A stretch of 64,000 nt of DNA from G965226155 sp965226155 (GCA_965226155.1 OZ245331.1:1302001-1366000); one strand, 5' to 3'; counted from the first letter of the stretch, positions 44,830 to 54,335 are shown. Notes: a model not told the origin generated them from the sequence alone. Made by a program: numbers and translations.

Positions 44830-46089
44830 ATGGATAAACTTATTATCACAGGGGGCCATGCGCTGCATGGCGAGATTTCAATATCTGGCGCCAAGAATGC
44901 TGCGCTACCGATCCTCGCTACGACTTTATTAACTGAAGAACCAATGATCATAGGTAATGTGCCGCATTTGCACGATATTACAACAACAATGGAATTGCTT
45001 GGGGGGATGGGTTCTGATTTGATGATCGATGAGCGGTTAAACATTGAAGTAAAGAACAATAATATTAAAGACCTATTTGCTCCCTATGAACTTGTTAAAA
45101 CAATGCGGGCATCTATACTTGTGCTGGGGCCGTTGCTGGCTAAGTATGGTAGGGCCGATGTGTCATTACCAGGCGGCTGTGCGATCGGTTCACGGCCTGT
45201 AAATCTTCATATCGCAGGGCTGACTGCAATGGGTGCTGATATTCGTGTTGAGGGAGGTTACATCCACGCTAAGGCGAACAGGCTGAAAGGTATTCATATC
45301 ACCATGGAAATGGTTACTGTTACCGGAACAGAAAATCTGATGATGGCCGCTGTCCTAGCGGATGGGCAGACGATAATTGAAAATGCAGCGCGCGAACCAG
45401 AAGTTATCGATCTTTCAGTATGTCTTAAAAGTATGGGGGCTAAGATTGAAGGAGCTGGAACAGACAGGATTGTAATTGAGGGTGTTGAGTCTGTGCATGG
45501 GGCAAAGCATAGAATTCTGCCTGACCGTATCGAAATGGGGACGTTTCTGGTAGCTGCAGCTATGACCGGTGGCAAAGTGAAATTAAAAAATACCAGGCCG
45601 AAATTAATTGATGCGGTATTGTCAAAACTCAGAGAAGCCGGTGCAAATATAGATGCTGATGAGCATTCGATTACATTGTCGATGCCAAATGGCCGGCCTC
45701 AAGCTGTAGATGTTCATACATCACCTTTTCCCGGATTCCCGACAGACATGCAGGCACAATTTACAGCACTGAACTGTATTTCAAAAGGTAGCGGGACGAT
45801 AACCGAAAATGTATTTGAGAATCGATTTATGCATGTGCAAGAACTGCAAAGGATGGGCGCAAATGTAAAATTGGAAGGGAATACGGCAATTTGCATCGGT
45901 GTTGAGGAACTGGTCAGTGCACCCGTTATGGCAACGGATCTTCGAGCATCAGCTAGCCTTGTACTCGCCGGGCTGGTTGCCCGAGGAAAGACAGTCGTTG
46001 ATCGGATTTATCATATAGATCGAGGTTATGAGACGATTGAAGAAAAATTGCACCAACTCGGAGCAAAGATAAAACGTGTACCTTCTTAA
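44830..46089 (+). CDS. murA: UDP-N-acetylglucosamine 1-carboxyvinyltransferase MurA
   Basis: First committed step of peptidoglycan synthesis. I use ATG 44830 (MDKLIITGGHALHGEISISG), giving 419 residues, the E. coli length; a TTG three codons upstream is less likely. The catalytic Cys lies in VSLPGGCAIGSRPVNLHI (C117, equivalent of E. coli C115), preceded by KTMRASILVLGPLLA and followed by TVTGTENLMMAAVLA and FPGFPTDMQAQF. Fosfomycin-target Cys is retained. Confidence 0.97.
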   Translation: MDKLIITGGHALHGEISISGAKNAALPILATTLLTEEPMIIGNVPHLHDITTTMELLGGMGSDLMIDERLNIEVKNNNIKDLFAPYELVKTMRASILVLGPLLAKYGRADVSLPGGCAIGSRPVNLHIAGLTAMGADIRVEGGYIHAKANRLKGIHITMEMVTVTGTENLMMAAVLADGQTIIENAAREPEVIDLSVCLKSMGAKIEGAGTDRIVIEGVESVHGAKHRILPDRIEMGTFLVAAAMTGGKVKLKNTRPKLIDAVLSKLREAGANIDADEHSITLSMPNGRPQAVDVHTSPFPGFPTDMQAQFTALNCISKGSGTITENVFENRFMHVQELQRMGANVKLEGNTAICIGVEELVSAPVMATDLRASASLVLAGLVARGKTVVDRIYHIDRGYETIEEKLHQLGAKIKRVPS

Positions 46090-46157
46090 CAGGTGTAATA
46101 GTTATAGTAAGTAGAAAGCTAAGACATAAATTTCAATTTCTCAATTAGTGAATAACA

Positions 46158-46790
46158 GTGCAGGATAAATTAACAATCGCAATTTCCAAAGGCAGGATAT
46201 TTGAAGAATCACTGCCCCTGTTGCAGAAGATGGACATTGTTCTTGAGGAAGATCCGAATACCTCTCGAAAGTTAATTTTCGAAACCAACCAGCCCGAAAT
46301 CAGGATTCTTATTATTAGGGCTACTGATGTCCCAACCTATGTGGATTACGGGGCTGCTGATATCGGAATTGCCGGAAAAGACGTGCTGCTTGAGTTCGAC
46401 AGCAACGAGTTGTACGAGCCTTTAGATCTAGGAATCGCGAAGTGCAAATTGATGCTTGCTGAATTAGAGAACGCCAATTTGGGGAGCGAACAAAATCGAG
46501 TTGCAACGAAATATACTAAGACAACACGAGATTATTTTGCCACTCTCGGTGTCCAGGTGGAAGTCATTAAGCTATATGGATCTATGGAGCTTGCCCCGGT
46601 AATGGGTTTGTCAGATAAGATAGTTGATCTTGTTGATACGGGAAGCACATTGAAAGCAAATGGTCTGATTGCAACTGATACAATTTGTGAAATCAGCTCC
46701 CGTTTGATAGTCAACAAGGCTGCCATGAAGTTGAAACAAAAGCGTGTTAAAAAAATAATCAATCAACTATCCGATCTGGTGAAAACGTGA
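46158..46790 (+). CDS. hisG: ATP phosphoribosyltransferase HisG (short form)
   Basis: 210 residues from a GTG start: LTIAISKGRIFEESLPLLQK, IRATDVPTYVDYGAADIGIA, GKDVLLE, then KLYGSMELAPVMGLSDKIVD and LVDTGSTLKANGL (PRPP site). It lacks the C-terminal regulatory domain of long HisG, so it is the HisG-S type that works with the HisZ regulatory subunit; hisZ must lie elsewhere. Catalyses the first step of histidine synthesis. Overlaps hisD by 4 nt. Confidence 0.95.
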   Translation: MQDKLTIAISKGRIFEESLPLLQKMDIVLEEDPNTSRKLIFETNQPEIRILIIRATDVPTYVDYGAADIGIAGKDVLLEFDSNELYEPLDLGIAKCKLMLAELENANLGSEQNRVATKYTKTTRDYFATLGVQVEVIKLYGSMELAPVMGLSDKIVDLVDTGSTLKANGLIATDTICEISSRLIVNKAAMKLKQKRVKKIINQLSDLVKT

Positions 46791-48094
46791 TTCCCATAAG
46801 GAGAATTAATGAAAGTGACCCAGACTTCGAAAGGCAGTTGGATGAGCTATCTGATTCCACTAATGTTGATGATTCTGTATTGACCCGTGAAGTCTCAGAA
46901 ATCATTGATGCAGTAAAGCAAAGGGGTGACGATGCTCTGATCGAATTTACAAATAGATTTGATCAACAAAATATAAAAATAGATGACTTAGAAGTACCTT
47001 ATGGGCGATCAGAAGAGGCAACTGGCAAAATTTCGTCCGAATTACTGCAATCACTGACGTTTGCAGCTGAACGTATTCGAAGCTTTCACGAGCATCAGAA
47101 AATTGAGTCATGGAAATATCAAGACAAAGAAGGATTTGAATTAGGTCAACAGGTAACCCCTTTGGATCGGGTAGGTGTTTATGTTCCTGGCGGCAAAGCG
47201 GCTTATCCATCAACGGTATTAATGAACGTTATACCAGCAAAGATTGCCGAAGTGAGTGAAATCATCATGGTTGTCCCTATGCCACGTGGTCAATTGAATG
47301 AAATGGTATTGGCATCCGCGTATATATCAGGTGTAGATCGTGTCTTTACGATAGGTGGGGCCCAGGCAATTGCAGCAATGGCTTTTGGTACAACCACAGT
47401 CCCAAAGGTGGATAAAATTGTCGGCCCCGGTAACCGCTATGTTGCAGCAGCTAAGCGTCTAGTTTTCGGTAAGGTTGGAATAGATATGATCGCTGGTCCT
47501 TCTGAGGTGTTGATATTAAATGATGGCAGCGGTGATCCGGACTGGATTGCAATGGATATGTTTGCCCAGGCTGAACATGATGAGGATGCGAGGGCTATTT
47601 TGGTGGGAACCAACAGCGAATTTATCGATCAGGTATCGGATAGTATTAACAGGTTGCTCCCACAGATGGAGCGATCAGAGATTATCAAGAATTCCCTTGA
47701 GAAGAATGGTGTCATAATTCAAGTGGGTGATCTTGATTTAGCAGTAAAGGTGATAAACAAGCTAGCTCCAGAGCATGTCCAGTTGCCTATCAAGGATCCT
47801 CAATCTATTGTATCTAAAATCAAGCATGCTGGTGCAATCTTTTTGGGTCACTATGCAGCAGAATCACTCGGGGATTACTGTGCTGGTCCCAGTCATGTCT
47901 TACCAACTTCAGGAACTGCCAGGTTTTCATCACCATTGGGTGTCTATGATTTCCAGAAGAGAACCTCAGTGATTAAGTGTGATGCGGATTCCGCCACATC
48001 GGTTAATCAGGCTTCGTCTACATTGGCACGAGGGGAAGGATTAACCGCCCATGCTCTTTCTGCAGAATATAGGATGACCGGCCAGAAAAAATAG
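46787..48094 (+). CDS. hisD: Histidinol dehydrogenase HisD
   Basis: 435 residues, GTG start inside the hisG stop. Signatures are VGVYVPGGKAAYPSTVLMNV, VDRVFTIGGAQAIAAMAFGT, VDKIVGPGNRYVAAAKRLVF, IDMIAGPSEVLILND, DMFAQAEHDEDARAILV (Zn ligands) and LGDYCAGPSHVLPTSGTARF. Converts histidinol to histidine in two NAD-dependent steps. hisC, often next, is replaced by the convergent protease gene. Confidence 0.96.
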   Translation: MIPIRRINESDPDFERQLDELSDSTNVDDSVLTREVSEIIDAVKQRGDDALIEFTNRFDQQNIKIDDLEVPYGRSEEATGKISSELLQSLTFAAERIRSFHEHQKIESWKYQDKEGFELGQQVTPLDRVGVYVPGGKAAYPSTVLMNVIPAKIAEVSEIIMVVPMPRGQLNEMVLASAYISGVDRVFTIGGAQAIAAMAFGTTTVPKVDKIVGPGNRYVAAAKRLVFGKVGIDMIAGPSEVLILNDGSGDPDWIAMDMFAQAEHDEDARAILVGTNSEFIDQVSDSINRLLPQMERSEIIKNSLEKNGVIIQVGDLDLAVKVINKLAPEHVQLPIKDPQSIVSKIKHAGAIFLGHYAAESLGDYCAGPSHVLPTSGTARFSSPLGVYDFQKRTSVIKCDADSATSVNQASSTLARGEGLTAHALSAEYRMTGQKK

Positions 48095-48163
48095 TCTTTA
48101 CCTAAGTTAAGACAAAATCTCTGGGCGACTATGAACCGTAAGTAGAGTAATGAGTAGATTCAT

Positions 48164-49285
48164 TTATTGAGAAAATTTTGGCCGTTGTGATACTTCGTTG
48201 CTAAGTATTAATTTCCTCCATCCAAGCAGAATACTGAGATTAATTTTTTCGCTGGGTTGAAGCTGGGAAATCTGTTGAATTGTCTGCTGTGAGTCCAACA
48301 ATGGTTTACCATTAATTTCAGTTATGATATCTCCTGGCATAATTCCTGCCTTTGCAGCAGGGCTGTTGTTAAATACCCCCATCACTAAAACGCCTGCATC
48401 ATCAAGATTTGCTGCTTTTGAAATGTCCATAGGAACTGGTTGTGCTTCAATACCTAACCAGCCGCGGACTACAAAGCCGTTGCTGATCAGTTGTTGCATG
48501 ACCGATATGGCTAGATCGATGGGTATGGCAAATCCGATACCCTGGGAACCACCTGAATTAGAAAAGATTGCAGTGTTGATACCGATCAACTCTCCTTTTG
48601 CATTAATCAAAGCACCACCTGAGTTTCCTGGGTTGATGGCGGCATCAGTTTGAATAAAGTCTTCGATCACAGAAACACCTAATCGACTTCGTCCTGTTGC
48701 GCTCACTATTCCTTGGGTGATGGTTTGGCCAAAGTCGTACGGGTTGCCTATTGCTAAGACGATATCGCCTACCTTGAGAAAGTTCGAGTTGCCGATGGGG
48801 GCATATGGCAAATCATCTAGATTGATCTGCAGGACGGCAAGATCTGTTTCTTTATCAATCCCTACGATTTGTCCCTTAGACTGCCTTCCATCGCTCAGCG
48901 TAATGAGAATATCACTAGCATTCTCAATGACGTGTGCGTTTGTCAGCACATGTCCGGATCCATTAATAATGACACCTGATCCCAGGTTATTATTACGTTT
49001 CTGATCCGGTATAGGATCACCGAAAAACCGTCTGAAAATAGGGTCATTTAACAGCGGGTTTGTTTCACGCGTCAGGATTTGTGTAGCGTAAACATTTACC
49101 ACGGCAGGGGCTACTGAAGTAATGGCATCGTGATACGATACAACAGTGTCTTTTGGTTTGTCTGGTTGGCTAGTTGTTACAGAATTTGTATGGGGCTGAG
49201 GGAGGAGAATACCCGGAAAGAAATACACCAAGAAAAGGGCTATGATTACCCCGCTCAATACGGATTGGACCACGAATTTCTGCAT
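48164..49285 (-). CDS. degS: DegS/AlgW-type periplasmic serine protease
   Basis: 373 residues. An N-terminal membrane anchor (SVLSGVIIALFLVYFFPGIL, about 8-27) precedes a trypsin-like domain with His in HVLTNAHVIENASDI, Asp in DKETDLAVLQINLD and Ser in DAAINPGNSGGALIN. One PDZ domain follows (about 275-355, AGVLVMGVFNNSPAAKAGIM). A single PDZ and uncleaved anchor fit the DegS/AlgW group, the sigma-E-type stress sensor; DegQ-like activity is not excluded. Confidence 0.88.
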   Translation of the reverse strand: MQKFVVQSVLSGVIIALFLVYFFPGILLPQPHTNSVTTSQPDKPKDTVVSYHDAITSVAPAVVNVYATQILTRETNPLLNDPIFRRFFGDPIPDQKRNNNLGSGVIINGSGHVLTNAHVIENASDILITLSDGRQSKGQIVGIDKETDLAVLQINLDDLPYAPIGNSNFLKVGDIVLAIGNPYDFGQTITQGIVSATGRSRLGVSVIEDFIQTDAAINPGNSGGALINAKGELIGINTAIFSNSGGSQGIGFAIPIDLAISVMQQLISNGFVVRGWLGIEAQPVPMDISKAANLDDAGVLVMGVFNNSPAAKAGIMPGDIITEINGKPLLDSQQTIQQISQLQPSEKINLSILLGWRKLILSNEVSQRPKFSQ

Positions 49286-49467
49286 ACTTTTGATTTTAAT
49301 TCTGTTTAGCTAATAGTATGGCTCAAGTGGTGGTTATGACGCTACCCATATACGATAATCTGTTTTTCGTGAAACAGCCTGATTTTCGCTTATACCCTCG
49401 ATTTATCATGTTATAATTTCATGCCCATTAGATTTTAGTCTTCGACAATTGGAGAATAACAATAATA

Positions 49468-50067
49468 ATTGTAGATGGAGTTGATGTCAGTAGAAGGCGG
49501 TTTTTGACAACGACTGCCACCGTAGTCGGCGGAGCGGGTGCTGTAGCAACCACAATACCGTTCATTTCTACCATGACTCCGAGCGCAAGAACCCGGGCCA
49601 TTGGTGCACCAATTGAAGTTGATATCGGAGAACTGAAGGCCGGCGAGATGATGGTCAAACAATGGCAGGGTAAACCGGTCTGGATCCTGCGCCGTGACTC
49701 GTCATCGTTAAGCGGTATCGAAGCCCTTGAAGATGAAGTCAGGGATCCCAATTCCGATAAGGAGCAGCAGCCTGAATATGCGAAGAATGAGTATCGCTCG
49801 GTCAAGCCTGAGTACCTGATTGTCCTCGGTCTCTGTACGCACCTCGGGTGTTCTCCTAAATATGTGACTCATGATGAGGGAGATGCATATAGCCTGGGAA
49901 GTGACTGGAATGGCGGATTTTTCTGCCCTTGTCATGGCAGCAAGTTTGATTTGGCTGGTCGCGTTTACAAGGGCTTTCCCGCACCCACGAACCTAATAGT
50001 ACCGCCGCATCAATACCTGAGCGAAACCCGTGTATTGATTGGTGTTGATCCCGAATATCTTTCATGA
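49468..50067 (+). CDS. petA: Ubiquinol-cytochrome c reductase Rieske iron-sulfur subunit
   Basis: Rieske 2Fe-2S subunit of cytochrome bc1. Ligands are in CTHLGCSPKY and CPCHGSKFDLAG. The N-terminus VDGVDVSRRRFLTTTATVVG carries the twin-arginine motif that targets Rieske proteins. The frame has no ATG, GTG or TTG before TTG 49504, which would cut through the Tat motif. The frame is open back to a TAG at 49429-49431, with ATA 49462, ATA 49465 and ATT 49468 behind a GGAG at 49451. I therefore place the start at about 49468 (ATT), with ATA codons as alternatives. About 199 residues. Confidence 0.85.
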   Translation: MVDGVDVSRRRFLTTTATVVGGAGAVATTIPFISTMTPSARTRAIGAPIEVDIGELKAGEMMVKQWQGKPVWILRRDSSSLSGIEALEDEVRDPNSDKEQQPEYAKNEYRSVKPEYLIVLGLCTHLGCSPKYVTHDEGDAYSLGSDWNGGFFCPCHGSKFDLAGRVYKGFPAPTNLIVPPHQYLSETRVLIGVDPEYLS

Positions 50068-51299
50068 ACACAGCTGTTAAATATCTCGTTGCGTTCAGAG
50101 ATTGGATCGATGCCCGTTTTCCATTAATGGAAGAATGGAACAAGCATGCAGGAAAGTATTATGCACCGAAAAATTTTAATTTCTGGTATTACTTCGGCAT
50201 ACTAGCAACTGTTGTTTTTGCCATCCAAATTGTGACCGGGATCTGGTTGACGATGAACTATAAACCCGATGCCGATCTTGCCTTTGCATCTGTTGAATAT
50301 ATTATGCGAGACGTGGAATGGGGCTGGTGGATCCGTTACATGCATTCCACAGGTTCGTCTGCCTTTTTCATAGTCGTGTATCTACACATGTACCGTGCAC
50401 TTCTGTACGGTTCCTACAAACATCCACGGGAATTGGTATGGTTAATCGGGATGTGTATTTATTTTACCCTCATGGGGGAGGCGTTCTTTGGATACCTATT
50501 ACCCTGGGGGCAGATGTCATTTTGGGGGGCGCAGGTCATCATATCTCTATTCGGTGCTATTCCTGTTATCGGCGACGACCTGTCATTGTGGATACGTGGT
50601 GATTTTGTAGTATCGGATGTTACCTTGAACCGTTTTTTCGCTTTCCATGTGATTGCCCTGCCACTAGTGCTCTGTGGTCTGGTGGTCGCGCATATTCTGG
50701 CACTGCACGAGGTCGGATCGAACAATCCCGATGGAATCGAAATAAAAGAGCACAAGGATGCTAATGGCATACCGTTGGACGGCATACCCTTCCATCCATA
50801 CTACACGGTAAAAGACACGGTTGGGGTGGTCTTTTTCTTGATCCTGTTCAATGCTGTTGTGTTTTTCTGGCCGGAAGTGAACGGTTATTTTCTGGAGCAC
50901 AACAATTTTATCCCAGCTAATCCGTTGAAAACACCCGATCACATTGCACCGATATGGTATTTCACCCCTTTTTACGCAATCTTGCGCGCAATACCTAACC
51001 AGTTGGGGGGAATAATCGCAATGGGCCTGGCAACAATCTTGTTCTGTTTCTTGCCCTGGCTGGATCGCAGCCCTGTGAAGTCCATACGCTACCGTGGGTG
51101 GAAGTACAAGATCGCGCTGGCTACCTTCACCATCAGTTTTATTTCACTGGGATGGTTGGGAATGCAGCCTGCTACGGAAACATATACGCTAATGGCACGG
51201 TTTTTTACATTTATCTATTTCTTATTCTTTTTTCTAATGCCGATTTATACAAAAAACGATAACGATAAGCCAGTGCCTGATCGGGTGAGATATCCATGA
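50064..51299 (+). CDS. petB: Cytochrome b (bc1 complex)
   Basis: 411 residues with the haem-binding cytochrome b membrane bundle: FNFWYYFGILATVVFAIQIV, YMHSTGSSAFFIVVYLHMYR (His ligands), LLPWGQMSFWGAQVIISLFG and RFFAFHVIALPLVLCGLVVA HILALHEVGS. The quinol-site PEW-like motif (here PIWYFTPFYAILR) is present. Central quinol-oxidising subunit. Overlaps petA by 4 nt and petC by 4 nt. Confidence 0.96.
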   Translation: MNTAVKYLVAFRDWIDARFPLMEEWNKHAGKYYAPKNFNFWYYFGILATVVFAIQIVTGIWLTMNYKPDADLAFASVEYIMRDVEWGWWIRYMHSTGSSAFFIVVYLHMYRALLYGSYKHPRELVWLIGMCIYFTLMGEAFFGYLLPWGQMSFWGAQVIISLFGAIPVIGDDLSLWIRGDFVVSDVTLNRFFAFHVIALPLVLCGLVVAHILALHEVGSNNPDGIEIKEHKDANGIPLDGIPFHPYYTVKDTVGVVFFLILFNAVVFFWPEVNGYFLEHNNFIPANPLKTPDHIAPIWYFTPFYAILRAIPNQLGGIIAMGLATILFCFLPWLDRSPVKSIRYRGWKYKIALATFTISFISLGWLGMQPATETYTLMARFFTFIYFLFFFLMPIYTKNDNDKPVPDRVRYP

Positions 51300-52048
51300 T
51301 GCGTTTGTTTATATTGTTGTCGGTTTTTCTTTACAGTCAGGTTTCACATGCAGCAGGAGAAGGTGAGCTTATGCATTTCACACCTGATCTTTCGGATCAG
51401 AAAGCATTGCAGCGTGGGGCCAGAACTTTTGTCAATTATTGTCTGACTTGCCATTCAGCCGCCTATATGCGTTTCAATCGAATTGGTGCGGATCTGGGTA
51501 TTCCGGACAGTGTGCTGATGGAAAACTTCATGTTTGGTACAGACAAGGTTGGCGATACTATGACAGTTGCTATGACCAATGATGATGCCATGAATTTTTT
51601 TGGTATTGTACCACCAGATCTTTCGGTAACGGCGCGTTCGCGAGGAGCGGACTGGTTGTACACATATTTTATGACCTTCTATCGAGATCCGTCGAGACCT
51701 TTCGGTGTCAATAATCTGACCTTTAAAGACGTTGCCATGCCACATGTCCTTTGGAAGTTACAGGGTTGGCAGGAAGCGGTGTATGTAGAAGAGACGGGTG
51801 AAGACGGGTTGCTCGTTAAAAAAATAGATCATCTGGCACTAGCAAATTCCCGTGGTACAAAACCGGTTGCTTACCAGGAAGAGGAGTATGAGCAAACGGT
51901 CAGTGATCTAGTCAAGTTCATGGTTTACCTTGGAGAACCGATTAAACTACAGAGGTATTCATTTGGCATCTGGGTAATTGTTTATCTATTCTTCCTGCTA
52001 ATCATCGTCTATTGCTTGAAAAAAGAATACTGGAAAGACGTTCATTAG
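51296..52048 (+). CDS. petC: Cytochrome c1 (bc1 complex)
   Basis: 250 residues. Signal peptide (about 1-19), haem motif CLTCHS with following AAYMRFNRIGADLGIP, the axial Met region PPDLSVTARSRGADWLYTYF, and a C-terminal membrane anchor (FGIWVIVYLFFLLIIVYCLK). Passes electrons from the Rieske centre to a soluble cytochrome c. The petABC set is complete and the sspAB genes follow, as is common in gammaproteobacteria. Confidence 0.95.
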   Translation: MMRLFILLSVFLYSQVSHAAGEGELMHFTPDLSDQKALQRGARTFVNYCLTCHSAAYMRFNRIGADLGIPDSVLMENFMFGTDKVGDTMTVAMTNDDAMNFFGIVPPDLSVTARSRGADWLYTYFMTFYRDPSRPFGVNNLTFKDVAMPHVLWKLQGWQEAVYVEETGEDGLLVKKIDHLALANSRGTKPVAYQEEEYEQTVSDLVKFMVYLGEPIKLQRYSFGIWVIVYLFFLLIIVYCLKKEYWKDVH

Positions 52049-52108
52049 TAGCTTCATAATCCATTCTTTTATTAAATAATTCATCGAATACTGAGGGAGA
52101 TAATCTTT

Positions 52109-52741
52109 ATGACGGGTGTATCAAACAGACGCTCAGTCATGGTCCTGTATTCCGACAGCACGAGCCCCATCGGCCATGCTGTCAGGATCGTATTGGCAGA
52201 AAAAGGTATTAATGTAGAGATTAATTATGTCGCAGGAGATGAAGACTTACCGGAAGAGATTGTAGAGATAAATCCCTACAATTCGATATTAACTCTCATT
52301 GATCGTGAATTGGTTCTATATGATGCACAAATAATAATGGAATATCTGGATGAACGTTTTCCTCACCCGCCACTAATGCCGGTTGATCCAGTGACACGTG
52401 CTAGTAACAGGCAACTCCGATATAGGGTCATGAGAGATCTGTACTCATGTGTAAATGAAATGACTAGCGAAAATGAAATAGCTGTAGCGAATACCAAGAA
52501 AACCATTCGTGACCAACTGACTTCAATTGCAGTCGCATTTACTCAAAAACCGTTTTTCATGTCTGATGACTATTCGCTAGTGGATTGTTGTATGGCCCCG
52601 TTGCTCTGGCGTCTGGATTTTTATGGGATAAAATTACCTTCGTCTGCCAAGCCTATGCTGCAATATGCAGATAGGCTATTTAGCCGTGATGCTTTTCAAA
52701 ACAGTTTGTCTGAACAAGAGCGTGAATTAAGGGCAGCCTAA
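52109..52741 (+). CDS. sspA: Stringent starvation protein A
   Basis: 210-residue GST-fold protein: MVLYSDSTSPIGHAVRIVLA, AEKGINVEINYV, NPYNSILTLIDRELVLYDAQ, IIMEYLDERFPHPPLMPVDP. The catalytic Ser/Cys of true GSTs is not required; SspA binds RNA polymerase. RBS GAGGGAG lies upstream. Adjacent to sspB and after petABC. Confidence 0.93.
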   Translation: MTGVSNRRSVMVLYSDSTSPIGHAVRIVLAEKGINVEINYVAGDEDLPEEIVEINPYNSILTLIDRELVLYDAQIIMEYLDERFPHPPLMPVDPVTRASNRQLRYRVMRDLYSCVNEMTSENEIAVANTKKTIRDQLTSIAVAFTQKPFFMSDDYSLVDCCMAPLLWRLDFYGIKLPSSAKPMLQYADRLFSRDAFQNSLSEQERELRAA

Positions 52742-52768
52742 TCCGGTACTCTGAATATCAACGTTAAA

Positions 52769-53152
52769 ATGACGGCTAACAGACCATACATTATACGTGG
52801 ATTGTATGACTGGATTATTGATAACGACATGACTCCGCATCTTATGGTTGATGCAGGTTATCCAGATACACATGTACCTGAAAAATATATAAAGGATGGT
52901 AAAGTTGTTCTGAACATTTCAACTGCTTCTGTCAAAGAACTGGATTTGGGAAACGAATTAATTTCATTTAATGCAAGATTTGCCGGTCAGCCGGTCAAAA
53001 TCATGGTGCCGGACAATGCTGTGATGGCCATTTATGCAAGGGAAAACGGCAATGGAATGATCTTTACCGAGGAAACCTTAACGAATGCTAGTACCGTTGC
53101 AGATGACAAAGCGTCTGCGATAAAAAAACCCTCTCTGAAAATAGTTAAATAA
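52769..53152 (+). CDS. sspB: ClpXP protease specificity-enhancing factor SspB
   Basis: 127 residues: RPYIIRGLYDWIIDNDMTPH, LMVDAGYPDTHVPEKYIKDG, KVVLNISTASVKELDLGNEL, FNARFAGQPVKIMVPDNAVM, IYARENGNGMIF, then a flexible tail ending KKPSLKIVK, the ClpX-binding XB motif. Delivers SsrA-tagged proteins to ClpXP. Confidence 0.95.
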   Translation: MTANRPYIIRGLYDWIIDNDMTPHLMVDAGYPDTHVPEKYIKDGKVVLNISTASVKELDLGNELISFNARFAGQPVKIMVPDNAVMAIYARENGNGMIFTEETLTNASTVADDKASAIKKPSLKIVK

Positions 53153-53158
53153 TTTCGA

Positions 53159-53737
53159 TCAATCTACGAACTGAAACAGTTTAACTACTTTTTGAACACC
53201 CCCGGTTTGCCTAGCAATTTCTGTTGCTCTGTCTGCCTGTGCTCTTGCTGATAAGCCCATCAGATAGACTACACCCTTTTCGGTAACGACCTTTACTTCT
53301 AGTCCTTTTACTTCTTTTGATGTGAGTAATTTTGTTTTTACCTTTGAAGTAATGAGGGAGTCACTGCTTCTGGATATAAGGGAACTAGGTGCAGCGATGG
53401 TAATTTCATTGTAGACATGTGTTACCTTTTCAACATTCCGTACCATTTCCACGGTGCGTTGACGCAGTTCTTCATCTGGTGCTTCACCAGTTATCAGAAC
53501 GTAGGTGTTGTAACTAGTGAAATTAAAATGGGTTTTTTCATTTAACTCTTTGTCGGCATATAAAGCCTGGGTGGCTTTTAATTCAATGCTCTGATCTTCA
53601 ATGACAGTACCAGTCGTTCGTTTGTCTATTGCTACGGATGTACCGGTCGCAATGCCAGTAACAGCCACCACGGCACAACCCTGAAGAAAAAGTAAACTGA
53701 GTAAAAATGTGTATTTTTGAAAAATGTTTTTCAGCAT
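53159..53737 (-). CDS. dolP: BON-domain outer-membrane lipoprotein DolP
   Basis: 192 residues with a lipobox LLFLQGC (Cys near 21), then two BON domains: about 45-110 (YADKELNEKTHFNFTSYNTY, VLITGEAPDEELRQRTVEMV) and about 120-190 (LITSKVKTKLLTSKEVKGLE, VKVVTEKGVVYLMGLSARAQ). DolP binds anionic phospholipids and supports outer-membrane integrity. Last gene of the lpoA-yraN-diaA-dolP operon. Confidence 0.92.
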   Translation of the reverse strand: MLKNIFQKYTFLLSLLFLQGCAVVAVTGIATGTSVAIDKRTTGTVIEDQSIELKATQALYADKELNEKTHFNFTSYNTYVLITGEAPDEELRQRTVEMVRNVEKVTHVYNEITIAAPSSLISRSSDSLITSKVKTKLLTSKEVKGLEVKVVTEKGVVYLMGLSARAQADRATEIARQTGGVQKVVKLFQFVD

Positions 53738-53741
53738 GGTT

Positions 53742-54335
53742 TTAGCCCTCTATTCCCAGTAATTGATGATCAATTAGATCGCACAAACAATGGATAATCA
53801 TTAGATGTATCTCCTGTATCCTTGCTGTTGACCAGCTCGGTACCCGAATTTCAATTTCATTTTCTTGTATCAAATCTGCTACCTGCCCACCTTCTCGGCC
53901 TGTCAAAGCAATAATATTCATCTCCCTGTCATGACCTGCATCAATAGCATGTATTATATTGTGTGATTCACCACTAGTGGTAATGACAATCAGAATATCA
54001 CCAACCTGTCCCAACGTACGCACTTGTTTGGAGAAAACATCTGCATATTGATAGTCATTAGCTATTGACGTTAAAGTGGATGTATCTGTAGTGAGAGAAA
54101 TAGCAGGCAACCCTGGCCTTTCCGTTTCAAATCTGTTTAATAATAGTGCAGAAAAATGTTGTGCATCTGCCGCCGAGCCGCCGTTGCCACATATTAATAT
54201 TTTTTTTTCATTTAAAAGGCAATTTGTAATCAATTCTGCTGCCTTTGCAATACTTGGCGCTAGCAATTCACTCGATTGCATTTTTACGTCAATGCTTTGC
54301 TTAAAATTTTTCTGTATACGTATAATTGGATCCAT
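53742..54335 (-). CDS. diaA: SIS-domain protein DiaA/GmhA-like
   Basis: 197 residues with the SIS fold: ILICGNGGSAADAQHFSALL, LNRFETERPGLPAISLTTD, GDILIVITTSGESHNIIHAI and NIIALTGREGGQVADLIQEN. In this operon position it corresponds to DiaA, a DnaA-binding replication initiator regulator; phosphoheptose isomerase GmhA is a close relative and not fully excluded. Confidence 0.9.
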   Translation of the reverse strand: MDPIIRIQKNFKQSIDVKMQSSELLAPSIAKAAELITNCLLNEKKILICGNGGSAADAQHFSALLLNRFETERPGLPAISLTTDTSTLTSIANDYQYADVFSKQVRTLGQVGDILIVITTSGESHNIIHAIDAGHDREMNIIALTGREGGQVADLIQENEIEIRVPSWSTARIQEIHLMIIHCLCDLIDHQLLGIEG

